A DNA stretch of 21,209 nt from JBFHES01 sp041584015 (GCA_041584015.1 JBFHES010000042.1:1-21209), one strand, 5' to 3'; numbered from the stretch's first letter, positions 7,947 to 16,176 are shown. Numbers and translations: made by a program. The notes: generated by a model not told the origin, from the sequence alone.

Positions 7947-9761
7947 ATGAAGAAAGCGAAACACAAGAATAAACACATTGAGTTGCAAAAGAATGAACGC
8001 AAGAATTACCTCTACCAACTTGGTGCACTTGTCGTTTTCGTTTTTATTTTATATGGAAATACCATTCAAAACAACTATTCATTTGATGATATATACGTAA
8101 CCAATAACAGGGAGGTTGAGCGTGGTTTTTCGGCAATCCCAAAATTGTTTTCATCGCTTTATGCAAATATGCTCGAAGACGGTAAACCTTTAACCTTTGG
8201 TTACCGGCCGATAGTTAAGGTTTCCTTTGCCGTTGAGTATGGCTTTTTCGGAAAGAATCCGCACATGAGTCATTTCATCAATATTCTGTTGTATTTGCTC
8301 ACGTGTATTTTACTGTTTAAAATCTTATTAAAACTGCTACAAGGTTATCATGCTCTGTTCCCCTTTGTAATTGTGCTTATATTTATGGCACACCCTAGCC
8401 ATACAGAGGTGGTGAGTAGTTTGAAAAACCGGGATGAATTGTTGAGCTTCCTGGGCGCCATCGGAACCCTCTATTTATTTTTAAAGTATTTTGATACGCA
8501 AAAATTAAGGTTTGCTCTTTTAGGCCTGGTGGTATTCTTACTCGGTTATTTTTCTAAACCAACCATCACGGTTTTTATCCCGCTCTTTCCAATAGTGTTG
8601 TATTTCTTTACCAAGCCTAAAACGGGGCAAGTATTGTTCTTTTTATTGGGCGTAATAGTTGTGGCTTATCTGGCTACCATTGCACCTCGCCTTTATTTAC
8701 CACGGCCGCACAGACCGGTGCAGTTCATCGAGAATCAGTTGTATTTCGAGGAGAGTTTTTGGTTAAGGGCTTCAACCGGATTATCCATTTTATGGTTTTA
8801 TCTGCAAAAATTAGTGCTTCCGCATCCGCTTGTTTTTTACTATGGATACGATATGGTTCCAACAGTTGGATGGAACAACTGGAAAGTAATCGCATCGCTT
8901 TTTGCACATCTGGGCTTGTTCGGCTATGCGCTATATAAAATACGAGAAAAGCACATTCTATCTTTCGGAATATTGGTTTACCTGGTTGCAGTAGCAACTT
9001 TCTCGAATGTATTTAAACAAGCTATGGGAATTGTTGCCGATAGGTTCATGTATTTCCCGTCTTTCGGATTTTCCATCGTAATAGCTTATTTCATTTTCAA
9101 ATTGTCAAAGATTGAACCTAAGAGTCTTAGCATTCAGCCTAAAAAACTAACTACAATGGCGGTAATAGTAATGATACTGCTTATACCATACACCGCTAAA
9201 ACAATTACCCGAAATAGTCAGTGGGATAGTCAGGTAAAGTTGCTGAGGGCAGATATTGACAATGCAAAAGAATCGGCTAAGGCAAACCTTATTTATTCCG
9301 GAACCATGAAAGGTGAAGTTATGCGTGCCTTAAAAGGTGGGATTAAAATGAATCCGAAAATTCGAGCTGAGATTAAAGATATTAAGTACCGTCTGAAGTT
9401 GGCTACCGATTTATATGAAGATTATTACCAGGCCTGGGATATGTTAGGTACCATTTATATGGCGCTTGAAAATGACTACTCGGGGGCAATTCCATATTTC
9501 GACAAAGCATTAAGTATTAAACCGGATTATGTGCCTGGCTTTACCAATAGAGGTTATTGCAACTCGAAACTTAAAAATTACAGCCAAGCCATTTTAGATT
9601 TTGAGAGTGCTCTTGAAATTGATGCTGAAAGTTTACAAGCCAATGGCGAATTATATAAGGTTTATAAAGAGTTAGGCGATATAGAGTTGATGTCGTTTTA
9701 TGGGCAAAAGACAAAGGAATTGCAAGATGAGAGAAGGCGCAGAGCTGGTTTTAAGCCTTAG
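7947..9761 (+). CDS. Multi-spanning membrane protein with C-terminal TPRs (TMTC/GT-C-like)
   Basis: A 604-residue protein. A basic N terminus (MKKAKHKNKH) leads into about ten hydrophobic helices spread over residues 22-420. The first extracytoplasmic loop has NNYSFDDIYVTNN, where the paired acids (D47, D48) occupy the place of the catalytic acid in GT-C glycosyltransferases; LKNRDELLSFLGAIGTLY in a later loop recalls the same superfamily. Residues about 490-590 hold two to three TPR units (AWDMLGTIYMALENDYSGAI, AILDFESALEIDAESLQANG). This order, GT-C-like membrane part then TPRs, is that of the TMTC family, whose eukaryotic members are O-mannosyltransferases using a lipid-linked sugar. A role in glycosylating exported proteins is an inference. 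It has a 148-base gap on the left and 151 on the right, so it may be its own unit. Confidence 0.7.
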   Translation: MKKAKHKNKHIELQKNERKNYLYQLGALVVFVFILYGNTIQNNYSFDDIYVTNNREVERGFSAIPKLFSSLYANMLEDGKPLTFGYRPIVKVSFAVEYGFFGKNPHMSHFINILLYLLTCILLFKILLKLLQGYHALFPFVIVLIFMAHPSHTEVVSSLKNRDELLSFLGAIGTLYLFLKYFDTQKLRFALLGLVVFLLGYFSKPTITVFIPLFPIVLYFFTKPKTGQVLFFLLGVIVVAYLATIAPRLYLPRPHRPVQFIENQLYFEESFWLRASTGLSILWFYLQKLVLPHPLVFYYGYDMVPTVGWNNWKVIASLFAHLGLFGYALYKIREKHILSFGILVYLVAVATFSNVFKQAMGIVADRFMYFPSFGFSIVIAYFIFKLSKIEPKSLSIQPKKLTTMAVIVMILLIPYTAKTITRNSQWDSQVKLLRADIDNAKESAKANLIYSGTMKGEVMRALKGGIKMNPKIRAEIKDIKYRLKLATDLYEDYYQAWDMLGTIYMALENDYSGAIPYFDKALSIKPDYVPGFTNRGYCNSKLKNYSQAILDFESALEIDAESLQANGELYKVYKELGDIELMSFYGQKTKELQDERRRRAGFKP

Positions 9762-9803
9762 CGGATATTTTGCGTTATCAGAAATAAATGTTAATTTAAC
9801 AAA

Positions 9804-9849
9804 CCACTATCCAATTGATGCTGCATCAAAGGGAGTAAGGTAATAGTGG
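9804..9849 (+). promoter_or_regulatory. Nested inverted repeats in the leader of the acyl cluster
   Basis: An outer pair, CCACTAT (9804-9810) and ATAGTGG (9843-9849), encloses an inner pair, TTGATG (9815-9820) and CATCAA (9824-9829), with loop CTG. CC after the left outer arm and GG before the right can extend the outer stem with a 2-base bulge. It lies 63 bases before the first KAS III gene. It could be an RNA structure in the leader, a DNA operator, or chance. Confidence 0.35.
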
Positions 9850-9912
9850 TAAAAACTAAACAAACAATACAGTGTTGTAATTAGCAAGAGTTACTACAAA
9901 TCTATTCAACAA

Positions 9913-10926
9913 ATGAAAAGCTATATCAGGGAAATTATGTCGTATCTACCACCCAAAGTGGTTACAAACGACGATTTAGATAAACTAAACCCTGAATGGA
10001 ACATGAAAGATATTACCCTTATTACGGGGGTTAAATCCAGACATGTTGCTGAAGATGGACAAACACCAACAGATTTGGCGTTCATTTGTGCTCAAAAGTT
10101 ATTTAATGAAACTCAGGTAAATGTTGATGAGATAGATTTTGTATTGTTTAATTCCTACACACCTGATTATATCACACCAAGTTCCGCTTGTTTGTTACAA
10201 GATAAACTGGGTATTTCTAAATCGGCAGGTGCGTTGGATTTTAATATTGGATGTACTGGCTTTGTTTATGGATTAAGCTTAGCTAACGGTTTGGTGGTTT
10301 CGGGTGTTGCCCAAAATGTACTCTTACTAACAGCCGATACTATTACAAACAAACTGCACCCTAAGGATAAAAGTACCTGGACACTCTTTGGTGATGGTGC
10401 GGCTGCAACGGTAATCTCTGCGACAAGTAAGGATGAAGAAAGTGAAATTAAAGGATTTGAGATTGGTACGGATGGAGCAGGTTTTGAAAATATCATTATC
10501 AGGAATGGTGGCGCACGTGCCAAGCGTGAGCAGATATTAGCAGATTATACCGATCAGTATGAGAATACCGTTAATGATAATTGCTTTCGGATGAATGGCA
10601 GCGAGGTGTTTAGATACTTCATAAGAACCGGGCCTGAGATGATTGGCAAGCTTCTGGAAAAAGAAGGCTTAAAACCGGAGGATATTGATCAAGTGATTTT
10701 TCATCAGGCAAGCAAGTTTATCATGTTTTCAGTGGCTAAGAAGTCTGGGTTTACTGAAGAACAATATTACAACGATATGGAAACGGTAGGGAATACTGTT
10801 TCATCAACAATACCTATTGCCATGCATCATGCAAAGCAAAAGGGAATAATAAAAAAAGGAGATCGCCTACTGCTTGCAAGTTTTGGTGGTGGCTTTTCCT
10901 GGGCATCAACCATCATTAAATATTAA
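9913..10926 (+). CDS. Beta-ketoacyl-ACP synthase III (first copy)
   Basis: A 337-residue FabH-type condensing enzyme. The catalytic triad is complete: Cys114 in FNIGCTGFVYGL, His264 in IFHQASKF and Asn294 in TVGNTVSSTIPIAM; FGGGFSWAS ends the fold. Family members condense an acyl-CoA or acyl-ACP starter with malonyl-ACP and release CO2. It opens a six-gene cluster with its own acyl carrier protein 19 bases downstream and a second, different KAS III after that, so it is more likely a pathway-specific enzyme than housekeeping FabH. The start at 9913 gives MKSYIREIMSYLPPKVVTND, which fits the FabH N terminus (GSYLPxxVxTN); no strong ribosome-binding site is seen, as usual in Bacteroidota. The genomic role as FabH cannot be excluded without knowing whether another fabH exists. 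Confidence 0.9.
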   Translation: MKSYIREIMSYLPPKVVTNDDLDKLNPEWNMKDITLITGVKSRHVAEDGQTPTDLAFICAQKLFNETQVNVDEIDFVLFNSYTPDYITPSSACLLQDKLGISKSAGALDFNIGCTGFVYGLSLANGLVVSGVAQNVLLLTADTITNKLHPKDKSTWTLFGDGAAATVISATSKDEESEIKGFEIGTDGAGFENIIIRNGGARAKREQILADYTDQYENTVNDNCFRMNGSEVFRYFIRTGPEMIGKLLEKEGLKPEDIDQVIFHQASKFIMFSVAKKSGFTEEQYYNDMETVGNTVSSTIPIAMHHAKQKGIIKKGDRLLLASFGGGFSWASTIIKY

Positions 10927-10945
10927 TATCAAAATACATACAAAT

Positions 10946-11182
10946 ATGAAAATTGAAGATTTTATTTCCGCATTAGAAGAAGAGTTTGACGACGTAGAAC
11001 CGGGTTTACTTAAAGCAGCATCAGCTTTTCGCGAGCCCTTGGAGTGGAACTCAATAAATGCTTTAATTTTTATTGCGCTTTGCGATACAGAATATGATGT
11101 AACGATGACAGCTGCTGATATTGATGCGGCCATCACCGTACAAAACTTATACGATACGATTGTTTCTAAAATGAATGAATAA
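10946..11182 (+). CDS. Acyl carrier protein, pathway-specific
   Basis: A 78-residue acidic protein (MKIEDFISALEEEFDDVEPG) of normal ACP length. The attachment site for phosphopantetheine is Ser36 in EWNSINALIFIAL; the usual Asp before the Ser (DSL/DSM) is Asn here. Helix II is followed by ...YDVTMTAADIDAAITVQNL, like the (T/S)xxDxxxxxTxxDL end of ACPs. I start it at the ATG at 10946, 19 bases after the KAS III stop; the frame is open further back, but that would overlap the end of KAS III and add no ACP sequence. Its TAA shares one base with the ATG of the next gene (TAATG), which indicates translational coupling. It would carry the growing chain between the two KAS III enzymes and the reductase. 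Confidence 0.88.
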   Translation: MKIEDFISALEEEFDDVEPGLLKAASAFREPLEWNSINALIFIALCDTEYDVTMTAADIDAAITVQNLYDTIVSKMNE

Positions 11183-12249
11183 TGGCTATTTTCTCCATTC
11201 CAAATGTAAAGATTACCGGCTTGGCCGGTGCGGTTCCAAAGCGCGAAGTTAGTAACTGGGATTACGACTGGATAACCCAGGAAGAACGAACACAGTTTAT
11301 TAAGCAAACCGGAATTGAAAAGCGCAGAGTGGTTGCTGGTAAAAATTCAACAACAACATCAGATCTGTCCATTCTTGCAGCAGAAAAACTGCTTAACGAT
11401 TTGGAATGGGATCGGAAAGAAATTGATTGTTTGATTTTTATTTCGCAATCACGCGATTATGCGCTGCCGCAAACATCAACAATCATTCAGGATAAAATGG
11501 GCTTGCCCAAAACCTGTATGACCATGGATATTAGTTTGGGCTGTTCGGCATACGTTTATGGCTTATCAACAATTGCAAGTCATATTAGTCACGGGCAGTT
11601 TAAAAAGGCTTTGTTGATGGTTGGTGATATTTCATCCATAAGTACCAATTATCGGGATAAGAGTGCTTACCCCCTATTCGGAGATGCATCTACTGTAACA
11701 GCATTGGAATACTGTGAAGGTGCGCCTTTGATGCATTTTAATTTGCAATCAGATGGTTCTGGCTGGGATGCTATAATTGTCCCGGATGGCGGATTGAGAA
11801 ACTATGCAGATCCTGTGACCTCCTTTGAGGAAAAACAGTATGGTGAAGGAATTTTCAGAAAGAATGTTGAAGTACATCTTGATGGAATTAAAATATTTAA
11901 CTTCTCATTAATTGAGGTTGCCAAAAATATGAAGGCCTTGCTGAAGTACATGGATAAGCAGATTGATGAAATGGATTATGTAGTCTTACATCAGGCCAAT
12001 AAATTAATCAATGAGGTTATTCGTAAAAAGATGAAAATTGATCCGGAGAAACTTCCTTATTCGCTTCATAAATATGGAAATACTTCGTGTGCCTCCATAC
12101 CGCTAACCATGGTTTCTGAGATGCAAAATGAGTTAAAGACGAAAAACCTGAAATTGTTAATGAGTGGTTTTGGCGTTGGTTTATCATGGGGGTCTGTTTA
12201 TGTTGAAACCGAAAATGTTTACGTACCCGAGGTATTGATTGAAGAATAA
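11182..12249 (+). CDS. Beta-ketoacyl-ACP synthase III (second copy)
   Basis: A 355-residue FabH-type protein, clearly different from the first copy. The triad is intact: Cys121 in DISLGCSAYVYGL, His270 in VVLHQANKLINEV and Asn300 in YGNTSCASIPL. FGVGLSWGSVYVET closes the fold. The start overlaps the ACP stop by one base and the next gene begins one base after its stop, so it is in the middle of an operon. Two active KAS III enzymes around one ACP suggest two separate condensation steps, or a condensation and an acyl transfer; which copy does which cannot be read from sequence. Confidence 0.9.
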   Translation: MAIFSIPNVKITGLAGAVPKREVSNWDYDWITQEERTQFIKQTGIEKRRVVAGKNSTTTSDLSILAAEKLLNDLEWDRKEIDCLIFISQSRDYALPQTSTIIQDKMGLPKTCMTMDISLGCSAYVYGLSTIASHISHGQFKKALLMVGDISSISTNYRDKSAYPLFGDASTVTALEYCEGAPLMHFNLQSDGSGWDAIIVPDGGLRNYADPVTSFEEKQYGEGIFRKNVEVHLDGIKIFNFSLIEVAKNMKALLKYMDKQIDEMDYVVLHQANKLINEVIRKKMKIDPEKLPYSLHKYGNTSCASIPLTMVSEMQNELKTKNLKLLMSGFGVGLSWGSVYVETENVYVPEVLIEE

Positions 12250-12250
12250 A

Positions 12251-12982
12251 ATGGATCAGTTTTATCTTACTAATAAAAATATTCTTGTAACAGGTGCTTC
12301 CTCCGGTATCGGTCAATCAATTGCCTATGGCATTGCTGCCGCCAAAGGTGGTGTTGTTATTACTGGTAGATCTGAAGAACGTTTAGCTAAAACATTTGCC
12401 AACCTGAAGGGGGAAGGTCATTCAAGTTTGACGGCTAATTTAACCATGGATGGCGCCATTAATAAATTGGTCGATGAATTACCTATTTTGGATGGCATTG
12501 TTCATTCTGCTGGGATAACAACACATATGCCAGCTAAATTCTTGCGAGAGACCGATTACGATAAACTGTTTCTTATCAATTATAAGGTGCCGCTAATGTT
12601 AACGGCTAGAATTTTGAAAAAGAAAAAGTTGAAGGACGGAGGTTCCATTGTGTTTTTGTCGTCACTTGGTGCAAAGCATCCTTATTTTGGCGGAACACTT
12701 TACAGGAGTTCAAAAGCAGCTTTGGAGTCATATGCACAAACTTTAGCCTTGGAATTAGCACCCAAAAAAATTCGTGCTAACTCATTGGCGCCAACTTTTG
12801 TAAAAACTCCTATGGTTGAAGGTGCTGGTCAAACAATTTCTGAAGACCGTTTGGCTGAATTTGAGAAATCATCCTTGCTCGGCTTTGGTTTCCCTGAAGA
12901 TGTATCCAATGCCTGTGTCTTTTTACTTGCCGATGCTTCAAGGTGGATAAGTGGTGCAACTATTCCTCTTGGAGGATATTAA
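12251..12982 (+). CDS. Short-chain dehydrogenase/reductase (FabG-like 3-ketoacyl reductase)
   Basis: A 243-residue classical SDR of FabG length. It shows the cofactor motif TGASSGIG (residues 14-21), an NNAG variant HSAG (85-88), Asn110, Ser137/Ser138 in VFLSSLGA and the catalytic pair Y151xxxK155 in YRSSKAALES. The C terminus ISGATIPLGGY matches the usual SG..(I/L).(V/D)GG end. TGR at 38-40, with Arg after the second strand, is compatible with NADPH. The start at 12251 is one base after the preceding TAA; an in-frame TTG at 12239 is possible but less likely. In this cluster it would reduce a 3-ketoacyl-ACP made by the KAS III enzymes to the 3-hydroxyacyl form. Confidence 0.9.
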   Translation: MDQFYLTNKNILVTGASSGIGQSIAYGIAAAKGGVVITGRSEERLAKTFANLKGEGHSSLTANLTMDGAINKLVDELPILDGIVHSAGITTHMPAKFLRETDYDKLFLINYKVPLMLTARILKKKKLKDGGSIVFLSSLGAKHPYFGGTLYRSSKAALESYAQTLALELAPKKIRANSLAPTFVKTPMVEGAGQTISEDRLAEFEKSSLLGFGFPEDVSNACVFLLADASRWISGATIPLGGY

Positions 12983-12992
12983 TTACTAGTTA

Positions 12993-13943
12993 ATGAGTGT
13001 GATGAAAGAAGCAAACGACCTTCTGTATTCTGTAGTAGTTCCGGTTTACAATAGTGAACAGTCCTTGTCTGAGTTGTTTTACCGAACAAAGGAAACTTTC
13101 CTGAAAATCGGTAAACGTTTTGAAGTGGTTTTTGTCGAAGACTCAGGACTTGATAACAGCTGGAAGGTGCTGACCGAACTTAAGGCAAAAAATCCATCAG
13201 AGATAATTGCCGTACAACTGGCAAAAAACTTTGGTCAGCATAATGCTCTGTTTTGTGGTTTTACTTTTGCATCCGGTGATTTTCTTATTACACTCGATGA
13301 TGATTTGCAAATCCCACCCGAAGAAATTGAGAAGTTAATAGCGCAATACGAAATTAACAAGGCTGATGTTGTTTATGGCGATCTGGTAAAAAAGGAACAT
13401 TCCTATATTCGAAATAAAGGAAGTGAGATCATGAAGAATGGATCTAAAAAGCAGGATGCTCAGGCACCTGGCAAAGGTTCATCTTTTAAAATGATTACAA
13501 AGGCAATGGCCGATTCCGTGCTTAAACACGGACAAAGTTTTATTTATATTGATGAGATATTGCTTTGGTACACCAAACATTTCGATTTTGTGAATGTGGA
13601 GCACCGACCACGTCAATATCAGGAATCAAACTACTCCCTGCTTAAGCTCTTTCGTTTATTTTTTAATGTGAGTGTTTATTACACAAAAGCACCGCTGAAA
13701 TTAATTACCTATGGAGGAATTTTCCTGTCGGTAATATCCGCAACAGTTGGTATTTTCTTTTTTATAAGGCGCTTTTTCTTTAATGTCCCCGCCGGATTTA
13801 CCTCCATTATTGTAACCATTCTTTTTTCTACAAGCATTATTCTATTTAGCCTTGGTGTTATTGGAGAGTATCTCAATCGCATGTTAATCATCCAAAATAA
13901 AAAGCCGGCTTATTCCATTAAAACAGTTTTACCCAAAGAATAA
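12993..13943 (+). CDS. Membrane-anchored family 2 glycosyltransferase (DPM1/GtrB/ArnC-like)
   Basis: A 316-residue GT2 enzyme. The GT-A domain starts at YSVVVPVYNSEQSL, has EDSGLDNSW (first acidic motif, D50), LAKNFGQHNAL, and the metal-binding LDDDLQIPPEE (DDD at 102-104). After the catalytic domain come two hydrophobic helices (LITYGGIFLSVISATVGIFF and IIVTILFSTSIILFSLGVIG) and the GEYLNRM tail. This architecture is that of polyprenyl-phosphate sugar transferases, which load glucose, mannose or aminoarabinose precursors onto undecaprenyl phosphate. It begins 10 bases after the SDR stop. In this cluster it could make the lipid-linked sugar that is then acylated, an inference from position. 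Confidence 0.9.
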   Translation: MSVMKEANDLLYSVVVPVYNSEQSLSELFYRTKETFLKIGKRFEVVFVEDSGLDNSWKVLTELKAKNPSEIIAVQLAKNFGQHNALFCGFTFASGDFLITLDDDLQIPPEEIEKLIAQYEINKADVVYGDLVKKEHSYIRNKGSEIMKNGSKKQDAQAPGKGSSFKMITKAMADSVLKHGQSFIYIDEILLWYTKHFDFVNVEHRPRQYQESNYSLLKLFRLFFNVSVYYTKAPLKLITYGGIFLSVISATVGIFFFIRRFFFNVPAGFTSIIVTILFSTSIILFSLGVIGEYLNRMLIIQNKKPAYSIKTVLPKE

Positions 13944-13957
13944 TATTACAATCTGCG

Positions 13958-14710
13958 ATGAAGCTTATCAGATATGGACTTACGCTTAAACGATTAGCTC
14001 AGGAGGATCTTGAGTTGTTGCGTGGTTGGCGGAATTCTGAGAAGGTGAATAAATTCATGGAGTATCGTGAGTACATTACCCCGGAAATGCAGTTGAACTG
14101 GTTTAATTCTATTAATAATCCGGACAATTATTACTACATAATTATTTATCAGGGCAAAAAGATCGGACTAATAAATGAAAAGGGCTTCGATAGTATGGGC
14201 TCCAAAACAACAGAGTCTGGCTTGTTTTTGGCTGATGATAAATACCGTGGAACGCATGTCCCAGTTTTTGCTTCGCTTGTGTTGTTAGAGATGAGTTATT
14301 TTTTTCTTGGAGGTGGCGATTCATACATACGCATTTTAAAGGATAACAAAGCATCGATTGTCTATAACAAACAGTTAGGGTATGAGTTAGAACCCGGGCA
14401 AGAACAAGTGGATAATCAATTGTATAAGCTAACCCGAGAGCGCTTCATTAATAAAACATATAAGATTAGAAAGGCTGCTCTGAAAGTAAGTGGTGGAAGT
14501 CCATTGTATTCTGTGGTATGGGAACCAGAAGATTATCTTACTGGGATGGCGCAGGAATCTGAGGCTTTGTTTGCAGCAGGAGAAATAAGATTTGACGATC
14601 GCTGGGAGAACGGATGCCACATATATTCCTATGCTGTTGATGTTGAAAACCCTCCATGTAGGAATGTGAATCCAGAAGAGTGGACACCGAGAAAGTATTA
14701 TAAATCATAA
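13958..14710 (+). CDS. GNAT-family N-acyltransferase with unusual C-terminal extension
   Basis: A 250-residue protein. Residues about 1-165 form a GNAT domain of the PseH/RimJ type: LTLKRLAQEDLELLRGWRN, then IIYQGKKIGLINEK, then DKYRGTHVPVFASLVLLEMSY where the acyl-CoA pyrophosphate loop lies (a poor match to Q/RxxGxG/A), and ILKDNKASIVYNKQLGYELE, the standard strand-helix end. Residues about 170-250 (from SGGSPLYSVVWEPEDYL to the C terminus) lie beyond a normal GNAT domain and I do not recognise them. It is last in the cluster, 14 bases after the glycosyltransferase. The likely job is to move the acyl group made on the ACP, or an acetyl group, to an amino sugar. Confidence 0.75.
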   Translation: MKLIRYGLTLKRLAQEDLELLRGWRNSEKVNKFMEYREYITPEMQLNWFNSINNPDNYYYIIIYQGKKIGLINEKGFDSMGSKTTESGLFLADDKYRGTHVPVFASLVLLEMSYFFLGGGDSYIRILKDNKASIVYNKQLGYELEPGQEQVDNQLYKLTRERFINKTYKIRKAALKVSGGSPLYSVVWEPEDYLTGMAQESEALFAAGEIRFDDRWENGCHIYSYAVDVENPPCRNVNPEEWTPRKYYKS

Positions 14711-14727
14711 TAACCCGGAAGGGTTAT
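14710..14727. terminator. Hairpin between convergent genes
   Basis: ATAACCC (14710-14716) and GGGTTAT (14721-14727) form a perfect 7-bp stem with a GGAA tetraloop, exactly between the convergent GNAT and acylphosphatase genes and overlapping the TAA of the latter. No U-run follows on either strand, so as an intrinsic terminator it is weak. Confidence 0.45.
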
Positions 14728-14993
14728 CGTATCTCAAAACTTTTATAGTTTTGAACCGGTGCTTCGTTTACGTGGATGGTATCTACTCTGGCCCGGGAAG
14801 GCCCCTGCTTACACCAATTAATAAATTGTTGAATGTTTAGTTGGTTTCCTTCTGCCTCAATATACACCGAGCCATCGACCATGTTTTTCACAAAGCCACA
14901 AATACTTAACTTCTGTGCGGTTTGTTTGGTGTGATAGCGAAAAGCAACCCCTTGAACCTTACCTAAAACATTGATGCTATAATGTTTCTTCAT
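14724..14993 (-). CDS. acyP: Acylphosphatase
   Basis: An 89-residue enzyme that hydrolyses acyl phosphates such as acetyl phosphate to the acid and phosphate. Both signature stretches are present: GKVQGVAFRYHTKQTAQ with catalytic Arg19, and GFVKNMVDGSVYIEAEG with catalytic Asn37. I start at the Met of MKKHYSINV (14993); the frame is open a further 12 codons, but these would overlap the preceding gene and do not look like acylphosphatase. The gene begins 10 bases after the stop of the binding protein, so the two are probably co-transcribed. No functional link between them is evident. Confidence 0.93.
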   Translation of the reverse strand: MKKHYSINVLGKVQGVAFRYHTKQTAQKLSICGFVKNMVDGSVYIEAEGNQLNIQQFINWCKQGPSRARVDTIHVNEAPVQNYKSFEIR

Positions 14994-15003
14994 CCTAATT
15001 GTA

Positions 15004-16170
15004 TTAGTGCAAGTGCTTATAATAAACAAGTTCGTGATCTATTAACTCAGGATGAAAAATCTCAATCAAATCTTGCAGGATTATATGAGGTTTGAGCAAT
15101 CCTGATTCCCAGTAGTCATTACCTCCATTAGGATTTTGAATCATATTGTTGTTGTAAACTCTATTTGTTCTCAATGGCTTCAATCCTGACAAACGCTCGT
15201 CAGTTGCGGTAATATCCTGCTTGTTATTGGCTATTCCGGCATTAATCCAAATATCTGTTTGCAAGGTTTCATTATATACTTGTTCAATACCAAGTGCAGC
15301 TGGTTGATTGCCTTCAAGATAATCCCAAACATACTTGCCTCCGGCCGTTTTTATTAGCTGTGCAGCATACGAATCATTTGCCGGTACGTACCAGGTGTCC
15401 TTCCAGGGAAGTCCGGTCATTACCGTAGGTCGATTAATGTTAGGAGATATTAATGCAGCAGTTGAATTATAGGCTGCTGCAGTTTGTGCAAAATAACTAT
15501 TTGCTTGTGCTTCCTTGTTGTAAAATGCTGCTACAAATTTTATCCATTCACTTTTGCCCAATGGATGTGCTTCCAGGTATTCAGCATTCAGCACGAGTGA
15601 AAGACCCATTTCTTCGAGCTTAGCACTTGCCGATGACAGCTCGTTATTAACGCTGTAAGCCATAATGAGGTCTGGTTCAAGAACTGCCAGAATTTCTTTG
15701 TTTAGGCTCTGATCATAGCCAACATCAATAATCTCTTCACGCTCAATTTTTTTTGCTACAAGCTTGTTGTTGATTAATTCTTTACCCGAAATTCCTACAA
15801 TAGATTCGAGTTCATCAATTACTTCTAAAAAACCAATATGCGTAGTTGATAGGCAAACAATTGATTCGATTGGAATCGGAATCTTAATGCAAGGTTCGTT
15901 GAATGTTGGTTCTTTTTCATCACGCGGGTAAAGTACATAGGTTGCGGATATGCTCTGAGCGCCTTGCCATGGATTAAAGATTCGGAGTACCTTTACTTGC
16001 TTGTGATATTCAATAGAAAAACCGTTTGCATAGCTTATCTCAGCTTTTCTCCAGTTTTCAGTTGTGGTGCTTTTGTTCTTACTTGTTTGTGCTTTGTTTT
16101 GAGAAGCACTTGGGTCGCAGCTGGCGAACAGGCTTAATAGTAAAATGAAAACGGATATTCTTTGTAACAT
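15004..16170 (-). CDS. BtuF/FecB-like substrate-binding lipoprotein
   Basis: A 388-residue lipoprotein with signal peptide MLQRISVFILLLSLFASC; the lipobox Cys is residue 18. The remainder is a cluster A-II (Peripla_BP_2, BtuF/FhuD) binding protein: IPIESIVCLSTTHIGFLEVID, IVGISGKELI, EEIIDVGYDQSLNKEILAVLEPDLIMAY, EWIKFVAAFYNKE and TGLPWKDTWYVPANDSYAAQLIKTAGG. The family delivers cobalamin or iron-siderophore/heme to an ABC importer. No permease or ATPase is next to it and no cobalamin riboswitch is seen, so the ligand is open. A start at 16194 would place codons inside the terminator hairpin; the lipobox geometry supports 16170. A strong hairpin with a U-run ends only six bases before this ATG. 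Confidence 0.85.
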   Translation of the reverse strand: MLQRISVFILLLSLFASCDPSASQNKAQTSKNKSTTTENWRKAEISYANGFSIEYHKQVKVLRIFNPWQGAQSISATYVLYPRDEKEPTFNEPCIKIPIPIESIVCLSTTHIGFLEVIDELESIVGISGKELINNKLVAKKIEREEIIDVGYDQSLNKEILAVLEPDLIMAYSVNNELSSASAKLEEMGLSLVLNAEYLEAHPLGKSEWIKFVAAFYNKEAQANSYFAQTAAAYNSTAALISPNINRPTVMTGLPWKDTWYVPANDSYAAQLIKTAGGKYVWDYLEGNQPAALGIEQVYNETLQTDIWINAGIANNKQDITATDERLSGLKPLRTNRVYNNNMIQNPNGGNDYWESGLLKPHIILQDLIEIFHPELIDHELVYYKHLH

Positions 16171-16176
16171 AATGAT

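Noticed and set aside
10874..10945. Longer start of the acyl carrier protein inside the first KAS III gene
   Set aside because: The extra residues are an off-frame copy of the KAS III C terminus and do not belong to an ACP.
12239..12250. TTG start for the SDR overlapping the second KAS III
   Set aside because: It adds four residues (MKNK); the ATG at 12251 gives a normal SDR N terminus and one-base spacing.
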